From Cellulophaga sp. RHA19 (lineage in GTDB: Bacteria; Bacteroidota; Bacteroidia; Flavobacteriales; Flavobacteriaceae): 64,000 nucleotides of DNA. Position numbers and translations under genes: made by a program. The notes beneath the pieces are model-generated. The model saw only the letters and a program-made list of their open reading frames with translations. It did no database searches and was not told the origin of the DNA. Every line of letters begins with the position of its first letter. The stretch's first letter is position 1. The stretch spans positions 2,983,001-3,047,000 of the forward strand of contig NZ_PHUL01000001.1 in NCBI RefSeq assembly GCF_002813425.1. Direction: 5' to 3'. Positions 19,423 to 27,744 of the stretch are shown in pieces.

Positions 19423-20070
19423 CTATAGTTTACCTAATTTATCAAGTATAAATAATACTATAATTGGTATTGCCATTAAAATTACCACAAGTGTATCTGT
19501 AAAAATTAAACTTGGCATAAAAAACAAAGTAGTTACATAACCACCTATTGCACCACCAAAATGTGCTGTATGCCCAATATTACCTATACGTTTTTTCATC
19601 CCATAAATAGAATATAATAAATACCCTATACCAAAAACGTAAGCTGGCATTGGTAATGGTATAAACATTAACCCTAAACGCATATTTGGCTCCAATAAAA
19701 TTGCAGCATATAAAATACCTGTTACAGCACCACTTGCCCCTACTGCACTGTAGTATGGTTCATCTTTATGAAAAAACAAAGCAAGTAAACTACCAGCCAA
19801 TAAACTAATTACATATATAAGTACAAAATATAGAGCACCTAAATATGCTATTACTACGTTAGCAAAAAAGTACAACGTAAACATATTAAAGAAAATATGA
19901 GAAATATCTACGTGTAAAAAACCAGAGGTAAACATACGCTCTTTTTGTCCTGCCTTTATACCACCTATACTAAACTTGTAACGTTCAAAAAAAGAAGTGT
20001 CTTTTAACCCTTTTAAGGTAAAAATTATATTTAAAGCAATAATAACTATTGTAACTGGGTGTAATTTCAT
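19423..20070 (-). CDS. Rhomboid family intramembrane serine protease
   Basis: 215 residues with six hydrophobic segments. The catalytic serine is in GASGAVTGI (~residue 112) and the catalytic histidine in GHTAHFGGAIGGY (~residue 170). The upstream loop has SGFLHVDISHIFFNM, the L1-type HxxxxHxxxN signature. It cleaves transmembrane segments of other proteins within the membrane; the substrate is unknown. It is divergent from the acyltransferase gene with only 58 nt between start codons, and the two -7 boxes are back to back. Confidence 0.92.
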   Translation of the reverse strand: MKLHPVTIVIIALNIIFTLKGLKDTSFFERYKFSIGGIKAGQKERMFTSGFLHVDISHIFFNMFTLYFFANVVIAYLGALYFVLIYVISLLAGSLLALFFHKDEPYYSAVGASGAVTGILYAAILLEPNMRLGLMFIPLPMPAYVFGIGYLLYSIYGMKKRIGNIGHTAHFGGAIGGYVTTLFFMPSLIFTDTLVVILMAIPIIVLFILDKLGKL

Positions 20071-20094
20071 TTTTTAACTGCTATAGTTTAGCCT

Positions 20095-20102
20095 CAAATA
20101 TA
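20095..20102 (-). promoter_or_regulatory. -7 element (TATATTTG) for rhomboid gene
   Basis: Minus-strand TATATTTG, 24 nt before the ATG at 20070. It is separated by only 2 nt from the mirror-image box of the divergent gene. Confidence 0.65.
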
Positions 20103-20104
20103 GT

Positions 20105-20112
20105 TATATTTG
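20105..20112 (+). promoter_or_regulatory. -7 element (TATATTTG) for acyltransferase gene
   Basis: Plus-strand TATATTTG, 16 nt before the ATG at 20129. Together with 20095-20102 it forms a perfect 18-bp palindrome, so the two promoters overlap. Confidence 0.65.
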
Positions 20113-20128
20113 CATAATTTTATTATTA

Positions 20129-21016
20129 ATGCAGCTACTAGTTTTTATTTTAGTTTACCCTATACTTTGGGTTATTTCTATATTACCACACACTCTATTT
20201 TATGGGGTTTCTAACGTAATGTACTTTATTGTTTTTCGGATAGTTGGGTATCGAAAAAAAGTGGTCTTAGATAACCTAAAACTTGCTTTTCCTAATAAGT
20301 CTAATGATGAATTAAAGTCTATTTGTGTTAATTTCTACAAACATATGTGTGATGTGTTTATGGAGATGGTTAAAACGATGAACTTATCTAAAGCTGCTGT
20401 AAAAAAAAGATTTAAAATTGTAAATCTTGAAGATTTAAAACAAATAGAGAAAAATAAAAGCGTTCTAATTGTATGTGCACATTATGCTAACTGGGAGTGG
20501 CTAGTTAGTATTAATAATTTAATAGATACAAAAGGTTATGCTGTGTATCAAAAAATTGCTAATAAGTATTTTGATAAATGGATTAGAAACCTAAGAGCAC
20601 GTTGGAACACTACTCCTATATCACAAAGAGATACTGTAAAAACAGTTATTAGAAATGAAAAAAAGGGAGTTAGAGCTATTTACGGAATGGTTAGCGACCA
20701 GTCTCCTCAATATTCTAAAGCTCAACACTGGAGCAATTTTATGGGATTAAACGTACCTATACATAACGGGCCGGAAACTTTGGCTAAAAAGTTAGATTTA
20801 GCAGTAGTTTACGCAAAGGTTTCTAAAGTAAAGAGAGGTTATTACCAAGTTGAATTTATACCTATTACACTAGCAGGTAAAGAAACTGAAAAAAATTATA
20901 TAACAGAACAGTTTTTACGCTTAACAGAAGAGCAAATAAAAGAAAAACCAGAGTATTATTTATGGACTCACAGGCGTTGGAAGCACGCAGGAAAAAAACC
21001 TAAGTTTAATAAATAA
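20129..21016 (+). CDS. LpxL/HtrB-like lysophospholipid (lipid A) acyltransferase
   Basis: 295 residues: an N-terminal membrane helix, the HxxxxE catalytic motif in VCAHYANWEWLVS, a Y-Q-K-I segment after it, then SDQSP and a C-terminal YYLWTHRRWKHAGKKP that is typical of lipid A late acyltransferases. Predicted to transfer a secondary acyl chain to the lipid A precursor at the inner leaflet of the inner membrane. It is followed by a strong shared terminator. Confidence 0.9.
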   Translation: MQLLVFILVYPILWVISILPHTLFYGVSNVMYFIVFRIVGYRKKVVLDNLKLAFPNKSNDELKSICVNFYKHMCDVFMEMVKTMNLSKAAVKKRFKIVNLEDLKQIEKNKSVLIVCAHYANWEWLVSINNLIDTKGYAVYQKIANKYFDKWIRNLRARWNTTPISQRDTVKTVIRNEKKGVRAIYGMVSDQSPQYSKAQHWSNFMGLNVPIHNGPETLAKKLDLAVVYAKVSKVKRGYYQVEFIPITLAGKETEKNYITEQFLRLTEEQIKEKPEYYLWTHRRWKHAGKKPKFNK

Positions 21017-21053
21017 AAAAAACTCATTGCTATTAAAAGCAATGAGTTTTTTT
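21015..21053. terminator. Bidirectional terminator
   Basis: Stem AAAACTCATTGCT / AGCAATGAGTTTT (arms about 21019-21031 and 21038-21050) with A-run and T-run flanks. It separates the convergent acyltransferase and glmM genes. Confidence 0.85.
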
Positions 21054-21072
21054 GTTTAAGCCAGCTTGTATA

Positions 21073-22461
21073 TTACAAACCTGCTACTTCTTTTATTTCT
21101 CCAATTACACGATCTGCAAGTAAATCAGCTTCAGTCTGGCTCTTTGCTTCTGTGTATATTCTAATAATTGGCTCTGTGTTAGATTTACGTAAGTGTACCC
21201 AATTTTCTGCAAAATCTATTTTAACACCGTCAATAGTAGATATTTCTTCATCTTTATATTTTTCTGCCATAGCAACTAGTATACCATCAACATCTAAACC
21301 AGGTGTTAATTGTATTTTCTTTTTGCTCATAAAATAACTTGGGTAACTAGCTCTTAATTCTGCTACTGTACCTCCTTTTTCGGCCATTAACATTAAAAAT
21401 AAAGCGGAACCTACTAAAGAGTCTCTACCATAATGACTTTCTGGGTAAATTATACCTCCATTACCTTCACCACCAATAACTGCGTTATTAGCTTTCATTT
21501 TAGTAACTACGTTTACTTCACCAACTGCAGCAGCTTCATACGTACCACCGTGTTTTTCTGTAATATCTCTTAGTGCTCTAGAAGAAGATAAATTAGACAC
21601 CGTATTTCCTTTAGTTTTACTTAGTACATAATCTGCACAAGCTACTAAAGTATACTCTTCTCCAAACATTTCACCATCATTACTAATAAATGCCAAACGG
21701 TCTACATCTGGATCTACAACAATACCAAAATCTGCTTTTTCCTTAACTACCAAATCACAAATATCTGCTAAATGCTCTTTTAATGGTTCTGGGTTATGAG
21801 GAAAATGACCTGTAGGATCACAATATAATTTTACAACTTCTACTCCTAATTCTTCTAACAATTTAGGAATTGCAATACCACCTGTAGAGTTTACACCATC
21901 TACAACTACTTTAAATTTAGCTGCTTTAATTACTTCTTTATCTACTAATGATAGGTTTAATACTTCATCAATATGAATATCTATATAAGAATCATTTCTT
22001 AAAATAGAGCCTAAATCATCTACATCTGCAAACGTAAAATCTTCTTTTTCCGCTATAGCTAATATTTTTGCTCCTTGTGCTGCATCTAAAAACTCTCCTT
22101 TTTCATTTAAAAGCTTTAAAGCGTTCCATTGTTTTGGGTTGTGACTAGCTGTTAAAATAATACCACCATCTGCTGCTTCTAAAGGAACAGCAATTTCTAC
22201 TGTTGGCGTTGTAGACAAGTCTAAATCTATTACATCTATTCCTAAACCTACTAATGTAGATACTACTAAATTCTGAATCATTTCTCCAGACAATCTAGCA
22301 TCACGACCAATAACTACCTTTAATTTTTCTTTTTTAGCATACTCCTTTAACCAAATACCATATGCTGCGGCAAATTTTACTGCGTCTAATGGTGTTAAGT
22401 TATCTGAAGGTTTACCTCCTATTGTTCCTCGTATTCCCGAAATAGATTTGATTAGTGTCAT
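21073..22461 (-). CDS. glmM: Phosphoglucosamine mutase
   Basis: 462 residues of the alpha-D-phosphohexomutase family. Phosphoserine loop TASHNPKQWNALK (~residue 103), metal-binding DPDVDRLAF, sugar-binding GEGNGGIIYP and C-terminal phosphate loop RKSNTEPIIRIYTEA. It interconverts glucosamine-6-phosphate and glucosamine-1-phosphate for peptidoglycan and LPS. The GEGNGG form (rather than the GEQSGH of Gammaproteobacterial GlmM) leaves some room for a phosphomannomutase-type role. Monocistronic with a -7 box 21 nt upstream. Confidence 0.88.
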   Translation of the reverse strand: MTLIKSISGIRGTIGGKPSDNLTPLDAVKFAAAYGIWLKEYAKKEKLKVVIGRDARLSGEMIQNLVVSTLVGLGIDVIDLDLSTTPTVEIAVPLEAADGGIILTASHNPKQWNALKLLNEKGEFLDAAQGAKILAIAEKEDFTFADVDDLGSILRNDSYIDIHIDEVLNLSLVDKEVIKAAKFKVVVDGVNSTGGIAIPKLLEELGVEVVKLYCDPTGHFPHNPEPLKEHLADICDLVVKEKADFGIVVDPDVDRLAFISNDGEMFGEEYTLVACADYVLSKTKGNTVSNLSSSRALRDITEKHGGTYEAAAVGEVNVVTKMKANNAVIGGEGNGGIIYPESHYGRDSLVGSALFLMLMAEKGGTVAELRASYPSYFMSKKKIQLTPGLDVDGILVAMAEKYKDEEISTIDGVKIDFAENWVHLRKSNTEPIIRIYTEAKSQTEADLLADRVIGEIKEVAGL

Positions 22462-22481
22462 ATTTATTATAAAAGTTTTTA

Positions 22482-22489
22482 CAAATATA
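22482..22489 (-). promoter_or_regulatory. -7 element (TATATTTG) for glmM
   Basis: Minus-strand TATATTTG, 21 nt before the ATG at 22461. Confidence 0.65.
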
Positions 22490-22556
22490 CATGTACAAAA
22501 GCAATTCTTAGGTTTTGAATTTGTAAATTCGATTTTAACAATGCTAATATCGATTT

Positions 22557-23150
22557 ATGAATTTTTTGGCACATATTTACCTTTCTTTTGAAAACGATGA
22601 AATTACTATAGGAAATTTTATAGCCGATAGTATTAGAGGCAATAAGTTTAAACACTTGCCAAAAAACATACAAAAAGGAATTACACTGCATAGGCACATA
22701 GATACTTTTACAGATGCGCACAAGACTGTACGTAAAAGCACAAAAAAGCTACACGAGAATTACGGACATTACAGTGGTGTAATTGTAGATATTTTTTACG
22801 ATCACTTTTTAGCTAAAAACTGGAGTACCTACTCTAACACACCTTTAGCTGAGTTTGTAGATAATTTTTATGACCTTTTAGAAGATAATTATCTGATATT
22901 ACCAGAAAACACTAAGCGCATGATGCCTTATATGATTGCTGATAACTGGATACTTAGTTATGCTAGTTTAACAGGTATTTCTAAGGTTTTAGACGGAATG
23001 AATAGACGTACTAAAAACAAATCTAAAATGAATTTTGCCATTGTAGATTTAAAAGAGCATTATGAGGAGTTTGAGAAAGAGTTTACATCTTTTTTTGAAG
23101 AATTAACAACCTTTGCTAAACAAAAATATATTTCCTTATTGGAAGAATAA
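22557..23150 (+). CDS. Acyl carrier protein phosphodiesterase-like (AcpH, DUF479)
   Basis: 197 residues of the HD-like AcpH family. Signatures: MNFLAHIYLS at the N-terminus, GNFIADSIRG, LHRHIDTFTDAH and the metal-site IVDIFYDHFLAKNW. Members remove the 4'-phosphopantetheine group from acyl carrier protein in other bacteria; in Bacteroidota the role is usually untested. The following small hypothetical gene starts 12 nt after the stop and may be co-transcribed. Confidence 0.88.
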   Translation: MNFLAHIYLSFENDEITIGNFIADSIRGNKFKHLPKNIQKGITLHRHIDTFTDAHKTVRKSTKKLHENYGHYSGVIVDIFYDHFLAKNWSTYSNTPLAEFVDNFYDLLEDNYLILPENTKRMMPYMIADNWILSYASLTGISKVLDGMNRRTKNKSKMNFAIVDLKEHYEEFEKEFTSFFEELTTFAKQKYISLLEE

Positions 23151-23162
23151 GATGGGGTAAAA

Positions 23163-23852
23163 ATGACTAATTACGAAACAACAAAAATAAGGCAATATGA
23201 AAAATTCATTAGAAATATTTTAACTGTTATTACTCAAAAAATAGATTTAGAGAAATTAGATAATGAAAAAAAGAGTTTTTTAGCCAAAATTAAAGAAAGA
23301 CTTTGTTTAGAAAAAGACGATAGTTGGAAATTTTTAAAGAACTCTTTAGATGTAATTGGAGATTCTGAATTTGCAATCAATGTATTTTTAAATACTTTTT
23401 TGAAAAAAAAATCAGTATCTAATCAAAAATACCTTGAATTATATGGTGTTCTTAGCGCTAGTTATATACAACAACAAGCTATATTAGAACTTTCAACTTT
23501 ATTTAAAATTGATGATAGAAGGAAAATAAAGGAAAGTTTTGATAATTTAGATATTACTTTTTTAAGACACAGTATATCAGCTCATCCTACAAACTATAAT
23601 AACGAAGGAACAAAAGTTTGTTATTCATTTGTTAGAAGTTCTTTTTATAGTACTGATGGACTTCTAGAAATAATGGATGAAGATAGTAATATTCAAAAAT
23701 ACAATATCATTGATTCTATTATAGAATATAGCGCTTTTGCAGAAAAACACTTAGAAAATGTTTGTAGAAAATTAATTTCCAATTGCTACAAAACAGCTAA
23801 ATTAAAATATGATGAATTAAATATTGAATTAAATGAAATATCAAATAATTAA
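23163..23852 (+). CDS. Hypothetical helical protein with a HEPN-like R-x5-H motif
   Basis: 229 residues, mostly predicted alpha-helical and Lys/Glu rich, with no signal peptide or membrane helix. I do not recognise the family. The segment FLRHSISAHPTNY carries an Arg and His separated by five residues at the end of a helix, like the Rx4-6H motif of HEPN RNases, and the surrounding helix arrangement would allow it. The start ATG follows the AcpH-like gene by 12 nt. If HEPN is correct, an abortive-infection or toxin role is possible, but no antitoxin-like neighbour is seen. Confidence 0.6.
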   Translation: MTNYETTKIRQYEKFIRNILTVITQKIDLEKLDNEKKSFLAKIKERLCLEKDDSWKFLKNSLDVIGDSEFAINVFLNTFLKKKSVSNQKYLELYGVLSASYIQQQAILELSTLFKIDDRRKIKESFDNLDITFLRHSISAHPTNYNNEGTKVCYSFVRSSFYSTDGLLEIMDEDSNIQKYNIIDSIIEYSAFAEKHLENVCRKLISNCYKTAKLKYDELNIELNEISNN

Positions 23853-23886
23853 AAACTCTTGAAAATAAATACTTTATTACTATATT

Positions 23887-25239
23887 TTACTTCTTCTTAT
23901 TACGTTTATTATAGTTTTTATCCCCTCTAGTTTTTGGCTTTTTATATTTTCTTGCTATTTCAAACTTATAAGAACCACCTTTGTTAACCTTTTGGTTTTT
24001 CTCTTTTTTCTCATGAAAACTAGCACCTCTTTCTTCCGCATTAAGATTAATAGGATTATGGTGCTCTAAAATTTTTGGTCGTTCTTCTGGTATTAATTCT
24101 TTAGATATCTCAACTGTTTCAGGAATATCTATGGCCGGAATATTATAATCCATTAATTCCTCAATAGCATCCTTATATTGCTCTTCCTTTTCTGTGTAAA
24201 ATAAAATAGAATTTCCTTGTTCTTCAGCTCTACCTGTTCTACCAATACGGTGCATGTAGTTTTCAGGAAAAGTAGGTGTATCAAAATTAATTACGTGAGA
24301 TATTTTATCTAAATCTAAACCACGAGCCATTACGTCTGTAGTTACAAGAATCCTATTAACACCTTCATCAAATTGGTTTATAGATCGTATTCTATAATTC
24401 TGTGTTTTATTAGAGTGTATTACACACAACTCATCAGAAAATATTTCATCTAAAGATTTAAATAAACGGTCTGCAAAACGTTTGTTTGCAACAAAGACTA
24501 ATACTTTTTTATACGTTTCTTTATCCTTTAACAAGTCTACCAATAAATTAGCTTTTGTATAAAAGTTAGGAACTGCATAGCTAGTTTGTGATATATTATC
24601 TAACGGAGTACCACTAACAGCAATAGAAACCTTTTCTGGATTTATAAAAAAGTCATTTATTAACACCTCTACATCATCTGTCATTGTAGCAGAAAACATA
24701 ATGTTTTGTCTACGACTAGGCATCAACTCAAAAATATTTGTGATCTGAAAACGGAAACCTAAATCTAACATTACATCTACTTCATCTATCACTAATTTTT
24801 TAATAGATTTTAGTTGCAATGCCCTAGCCAATACAAGATCGTATAAACGGCCTGGTGTTGCCACAATAATATCTGATCCTTGAGATACTGCTTGTGCTTG
24901 TGTATTCATATTTGTACCACCATAAACACCCATTACACGTACATTTATGTACTTAGCAAAACTGTTTATTTGTTCTACAACTTGTAAAACTAATTCTCTT
25001 GTTGGTACTAGAATTAATACTCTTGGATTTTTTTGTTTAGAAAAAGCCAAATCTTGTAAAATTGGCAACATATAAGCAAAGGTTTTCCCTGTACCTGTTT
25101 GCGCAATACCTATCATATCTTTACCAGACATAACTACCGGAAAAGCTTCTTTTTGTATAGGTGTTGGAGTTGTAAACCCTAAGTCGTCAATTGCATAATG
25201 CAATTGTTTTTTAAGATTAAAGTCAGAGAAAGATTCCAT
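23887..25239 (-). CDS. DEAD-box RNA helicase (RhlE-like) with DEVD motif
   Basis: 450 residues with the ordered helicase motifs: Q motif (GFTTPTPIQKEAFPV), AQTGTGKT, PTRELVLQV, TPGRLYDL, motif II as DEVD instead of DEAD, SAT, then HSNKTQNYR, TTDVMARGLDLD and HRIGRTGR. The C-terminal ~60 residues are basic and Lys/Asn rich (KKPKTRGDKNYNKRNKKK), typical of RNA-binding tails. Probable role in ribosome assembly or mRNA turnover, often cold-related. The neighbouring upstream gene encodes a cold-shock-domain protein, which fits this. Confidence 0.92.
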   Translation of the reverse strand: MESFSDFNLKKQLHYAIDDLGFTTPTPIQKEAFPVVMSGKDMIGIAQTGTGKTFAYMLPILQDLAFSKQKNPRVLILVPTRELVLQVVEQINSFAKYINVRVMGVYGGTNMNTQAQAVSQGSDIIVATPGRLYDLVLARALQLKSIKKLVIDEVDVMLDLGFRFQITNIFELMPSRRQNIMFSATMTDDVEVLINDFFINPEKVSIAVSGTPLDNISQTSYAVPNFYTKANLLVDLLKDKETYKKVLVFVANKRFADRLFKSLDEIFSDELCVIHSNKTQNYRIRSINQFDEGVNRILVTTDVMARGLDLDKISHVINFDTPTFPENYMHRIGRTGRAEEQGNSILFYTEKEEQYKDAIEELMDYNIPAIDIPETVEISKELIPEERPKILEHHNPINLNAEERGASFHEKKEKNQKVNKGGSYKFEIARKYKKPKTRGDKNYNKRNKKK

Positions 25240-25254
25240 TTATAATATTTTGGA

Positions 25255-25262
25255 CAAAGTTA
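25255..25262 (-). promoter_or_regulatory. -7 element (TAACTTTG) for DEAD-box helicase
   Basis: Minus-strand TAACTTTG, 16 nt before the ATG at 25239 and downstream of the terminator of the cold-shock gene. Confidence 0.6.
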
Positions 25263-25304
25263 CAAGTTATTTTCTAGTCGTAGAGTGGTGACTACAAAAT
25301 TAGA

Positions 25305-25340
25305 TTTAAAAAAAACGGTCATATTAACTATGACCGTTTT
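25305..25340 (-). terminator. Terminator of cold-shock-domain gene
   Basis: A 12-bp stem (25312-25323 with 25329-25340, AAAACGGTCATA / TATGACCGTTTT) is followed by a T-run on the minus strand. It separates the cold-shock gene from the helicase gene. Confidence 0.85.
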
Positions 25341-25363
25341 GCATACAATATGTTAGTATTGTA

Positions 25364-25813
25364 TTATATTCTTTTTACACGAACAGCATTCATACCTTTC
25401 ATACCTCTTTCTAGTTCATAACTTACTTTATCATTTTCAGATATTTCATCTATTAAACCACTAACGTGTACAAAATACTTTTCATTATTTTCTGCGTCTA
25501 TAATAAAGCCGAAACCTTTAGAAGTATCAAAGAAAGAAACTTTACCGTTTCTTACTGGATCTTCTTCTTCCATTTCTTCTTTCTTAGGAATACCTATAAC
25601 AATACTTTCTGCGTCAACTTTAACTTTTTTAGTTGGATCTGGAGGCGTATCGGTAAGGTGTCCATTTTCATCAACATACGCAATCATATCTTCAAACTCT
25701 CCACCTTTAGAGTTTGCTTTTCTTTCTATTTTACGCTTTGCTTTTTCTTCACGTTTTTTTAAACGTTTCTTTTCTTTTTCTTTTTTACCGAATGTCTGTT
25801 GCGATCTCGCCAT
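25364..25813 (-). CDS. Cold-shock-domain protein with basic N-terminal extension
   Basis: 149 residues. The C-terminal ~62 residues form a cold-shock domain: GKVSFFDTSKGFGFI (RNP1-like) and KYFVHVSGLID (RNP2-like), ending NAVRVKRI. The N-terminal ~40 residues are very basic (KKEKEKKRLKKREEKAKRK), followed by an acidic linker. This longer form is common in Bacteroidota and likely binds RNA. It has an unusually long 5' leader of about 160 nt if the -7 box at 25980 is used. Confidence 0.92.
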   Translation of the reverse strand: MARSQQTFGKKEKEKKRLKKREEKAKRKIERKANSKGGEFEDMIAYVDENGHLTDTPPDPTKKVKVDAESIVIGIPKKEEMEEEDPVRNGKVSFFDTSKGFGFIIDAENNEKYFVHVSGLIDEISENDKVSYELERGMKGMNAVRVKRI

Positions 25814-25979
25814 TAAAATTAACTATTTTTTAGAATTGTACTTAGCCTGTATAGCTCTTTAAAAAGGAATGGAGTAAATACGTAGATGGGCGACTTTTGT
25901 TTAAGAACCTGTCTAAAAAGATCTAGAATCAGGATTTATAGGGACCACTTGTTGTGTATTTACACTTTCTTTTAGGCTA

Positions 25980-25987
25980 CAAATATA
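25980..25987 (-). promoter_or_regulatory. -7 element (TATATTTG) giving a long leader for the cold-shock gene
   Basis: Minus-strand TATATTTG, 166 nt upstream of the ATG at 25813. No other TAnnTTTG box is closer, so the predicted leader is about 160 nt. Long leaders are a feature of cold-induced csp mRNAs in other bacteria. Confidence 0.5.
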
Positions 25988-26070
25988 CAAAATTTAAAAT
26001 ATAAATTAGTATTTAGGTGTATTTTCAAAGTTAATTTTTTGATACCTAATGGTTTTAAAACAATTACTCA

Positions 26071-26643
26071 TTACTCTAGTATTGCTTTTACTTGCAATTT
26101 TAGTTCTGGTAACACATCTGTAGTAAACCATTTATTTTTTGCTTGCCATATATTATTTCTGGGTGAAGGATGCGGTAATACCATATAATTAGGTAAATAT
26201 GTATGGTAATTTTTAACTGTTTCTGTAAGTGTTCTTTCTTTTTTATTACCTAAATAATAAGCTTGTGCATAGGCTCCTATTAAAAGTGTTAAACTAACAT
26301 CTTCTATATCGTCTAAAATTTGTTTGTGCCATAATGGTGCACATTCTTTTGTTGGGGGTAAATCTCCAGATTTTCCTTTTCCAGGATAACAAAAACCCAT
26401 AGGTAGTATGGCTACCTTGTCTTTATTGTAAAAATCATCGGTAGAAATACCCATCCATTTTCTTAAATTTTCTCCGCTTTTGTCATCCCAAGGAATTCCT
26501 GTATTATGTACTACACTACCAGGAGCCTGACCAATAATTACTATTTTACTTTTTGGTGAAGCACTTACTATAGGCCTTGGCCCTGAAGGCAATTTTGCAC
26601 TACAAACTGTACAATTTTTTATTTCTGATAATAATTTTTTCAA
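26071..26643 (-). CDS. Uracil-DNA glycosylase family protein
   Basis: 190 residues with the uracil-DNA glycosylase superfamily signatures: KIVIIGQAPGSVVHNTGIPWDD (motif 1 region), LPMGFCYPGKG and the C-terminal LPHPSPRN with the conserved His-Pro-Ser. An N-terminal C-x2-C pair (NCTVCSAKLP) is present, but the four-cysteine Fe-S arrangement of UDG family 4 is not evident. Role inferred as base-excision repair of uracil or a related base. The only start candidate is TTG at 26643; the nearest upstream ATG is followed directly by a stop. Confidence 0.85.
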   Translation of the reverse strand: MKKLLSEIKNCTVCSAKLPSGPRPIVSASPKSKIVIIGQAPGSVVHNTGIPWDDKSGENLRKWMGISTDDFYNKDKVAILPMGFCYPGKGKSGDLPPTKECAPLWHKQILDDIEDVSLTLLIGAYAQAYYLGNKKERTLTETVKNYHTYLPNYMVLPHPSPRNNIWQAKNKWFTTDVLPELKLQVKAILE

Positions 26644-26758
26644 TTACATATAAATTTATAGCATTAAAACTAATACAAAATATAATTGATGTACTGTAAT
26701 AGTGTAATAATTATACTTTTTTTATGGTATTAAATTAGAGGTTACACATATAAATATT

Positions 26759-26766
26759 TAATTTTG
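26759..26766 (+). promoter_or_regulatory. -7 element (TAATTTTG) for HMA-like gene
   Basis: TAATTTTG, 43 nt before the ATG at 26810. Confidence 0.55.
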
Positions 26767-26809
26767 TTTTTTAATAAAATTGATAAAACACACCTAACAA
26801 AACATAAAA

Positions 26810-27073
26810 ATGAGTTTACTTTCTGATAACGTAATACCTGGAAACCACGGAAAAATTTTTACAACTAATGCTAAAGAGCAAGCAGAAATAGCTAAAACTG
26901 TAGCGGCTATACTAACTGTTGAAGGTATTAAAGATGTATTAATAAATGCTGATGTTTTTCCTGCAGAACTTACAGTACATACTACAGCAATTGTAGAAAT
27001 TGAAAAAATTGAAAATGCTGTCAAAACTACAGGATTTCATGCAATTCCTAAAGGTGGTTTGTTTCAACTATAA
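26810..27073 (+). CDS. Small HMA-fold-like protein without metal-binding cysteines
   Basis: 87 residues. The pattern of strands and helices, with AKTVAAILTVEGIKDVLINA, VFPAELTVHTTAIVEIEKIENAVKTTGF, follows the ferredoxin-like heavy-metal-associated fold. It contains no cysteine at all, so the CxxC copper or zinc site is absent. Function is unknown; a non-metal ligand or a protein interaction are both possible. It has its own promoter and terminator and converges on the sigma-factor operon. Confidence 0.7.
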   Translation: MSLLSDNVIPGNHGKIFTTNAKEQAEIAKTVAAILTVEGIKDVLINADVFPAELTVHTTAIVEIEKIENAVKTTGFHAIPKGGLFQL

Positions 27074-27094
27074 ACAACAATCTTTTATAAAGAC

Positions 27095-27124
27095 AAAAGC
27101 AGCTAATATTGGCTGCTTTTTTTA
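27095..27124 (+). terminator. Rho-independent terminator
   Basis: 9-bp stem AAAAGCAGC / GCTGCTTTT (27095-27103 with 27112-27120) with a T-run. It ends the HMA-like gene. Confidence 0.8.
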
Positions 27125-27133
27125 TATTATTAA

Positions 27134-27742
27134 TTAATCTGTAACATCTTCTAACTCTTTTAACAAGGTTTCTGCCGAATTTGTTATCTTTTTATAACAG
27201 TTGTATCCCCATTTAGACACAAAAATCATTAATGTTATTAATATTGGTAATAACCAATACCAAATAGCATTTGTTGTTACAAAAACATCTTTGTCTTTAA
27301 ATAACTTAGAAAAAACAGGAATTACTAACAATAGTGCAGCAAAATTTAAATAAATGCCCAATTGTTGCGCAAGCATTAATTTATTTTTAGCTTTTACATA
27401 TTTTTTTAAAGTTGATGCAAAACTAGCTACATCAATTTTTATTGCTTTTATAGCGTATAAAGACTTTAAAACAAACGCTGGCAATGCAACAAAATAAGTA
27501 GTTAAAAGTATTCCGCATAAAATTAAGTACCAAGTATCTAATTTATTAAAGTTTAGTACAATTACAAATGCTGCTATAAAACAAATAAGTGCTCCCAGAG
27601 TTTCATAAGTAGCTAATTTGCTAAATTTATTAGTAAAACGCTCTTGTGTCATTTTTAAAATTAATGTGTTTGTTAATTTTTTTTGATGTTCTAAATCTTG
27701 TCCCATTTTTTCCCAAACGTTTTGCATATCTTCAATATTCAT
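27134..27742 (-). CDS. Membrane protein, probable partner of the ECF sigma factor
   Basis: 202 residues with four hydrophobic helices (~45-65, ~73-95, ~122-145, ~165-185) and a soluble N-terminal ~40 residues (MQNVWEKMGQDLEHQKKLTN). It begins 2 nt after the sigma-factor stop. Position and topology fit an anti-sigma or membrane-bound regulator, but no zinc-binding anti-sigma motif (HxxxCxxC) is present. The family is not recognised. Confidence 0.7.
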   Translation of the reverse strand: MNIEDMQNVWEKMGQDLEHQKKLTNTLILKMTQERFTNKFSKLATYETLGALICFIAAFVIVLNFNKLDTWYLILCGILLTTYFVALPAFVLKSLYAIKAIKIDVASFASTLKKYVKAKNKLMLAQQLGIYLNFAALLLVIPVFSKLFKDKDVFVTTNAIWYWLLPILITLMIFVSKWGYNCYKKITNSAETLLKELEDVTD

Positions 27743-27744
27743 AG

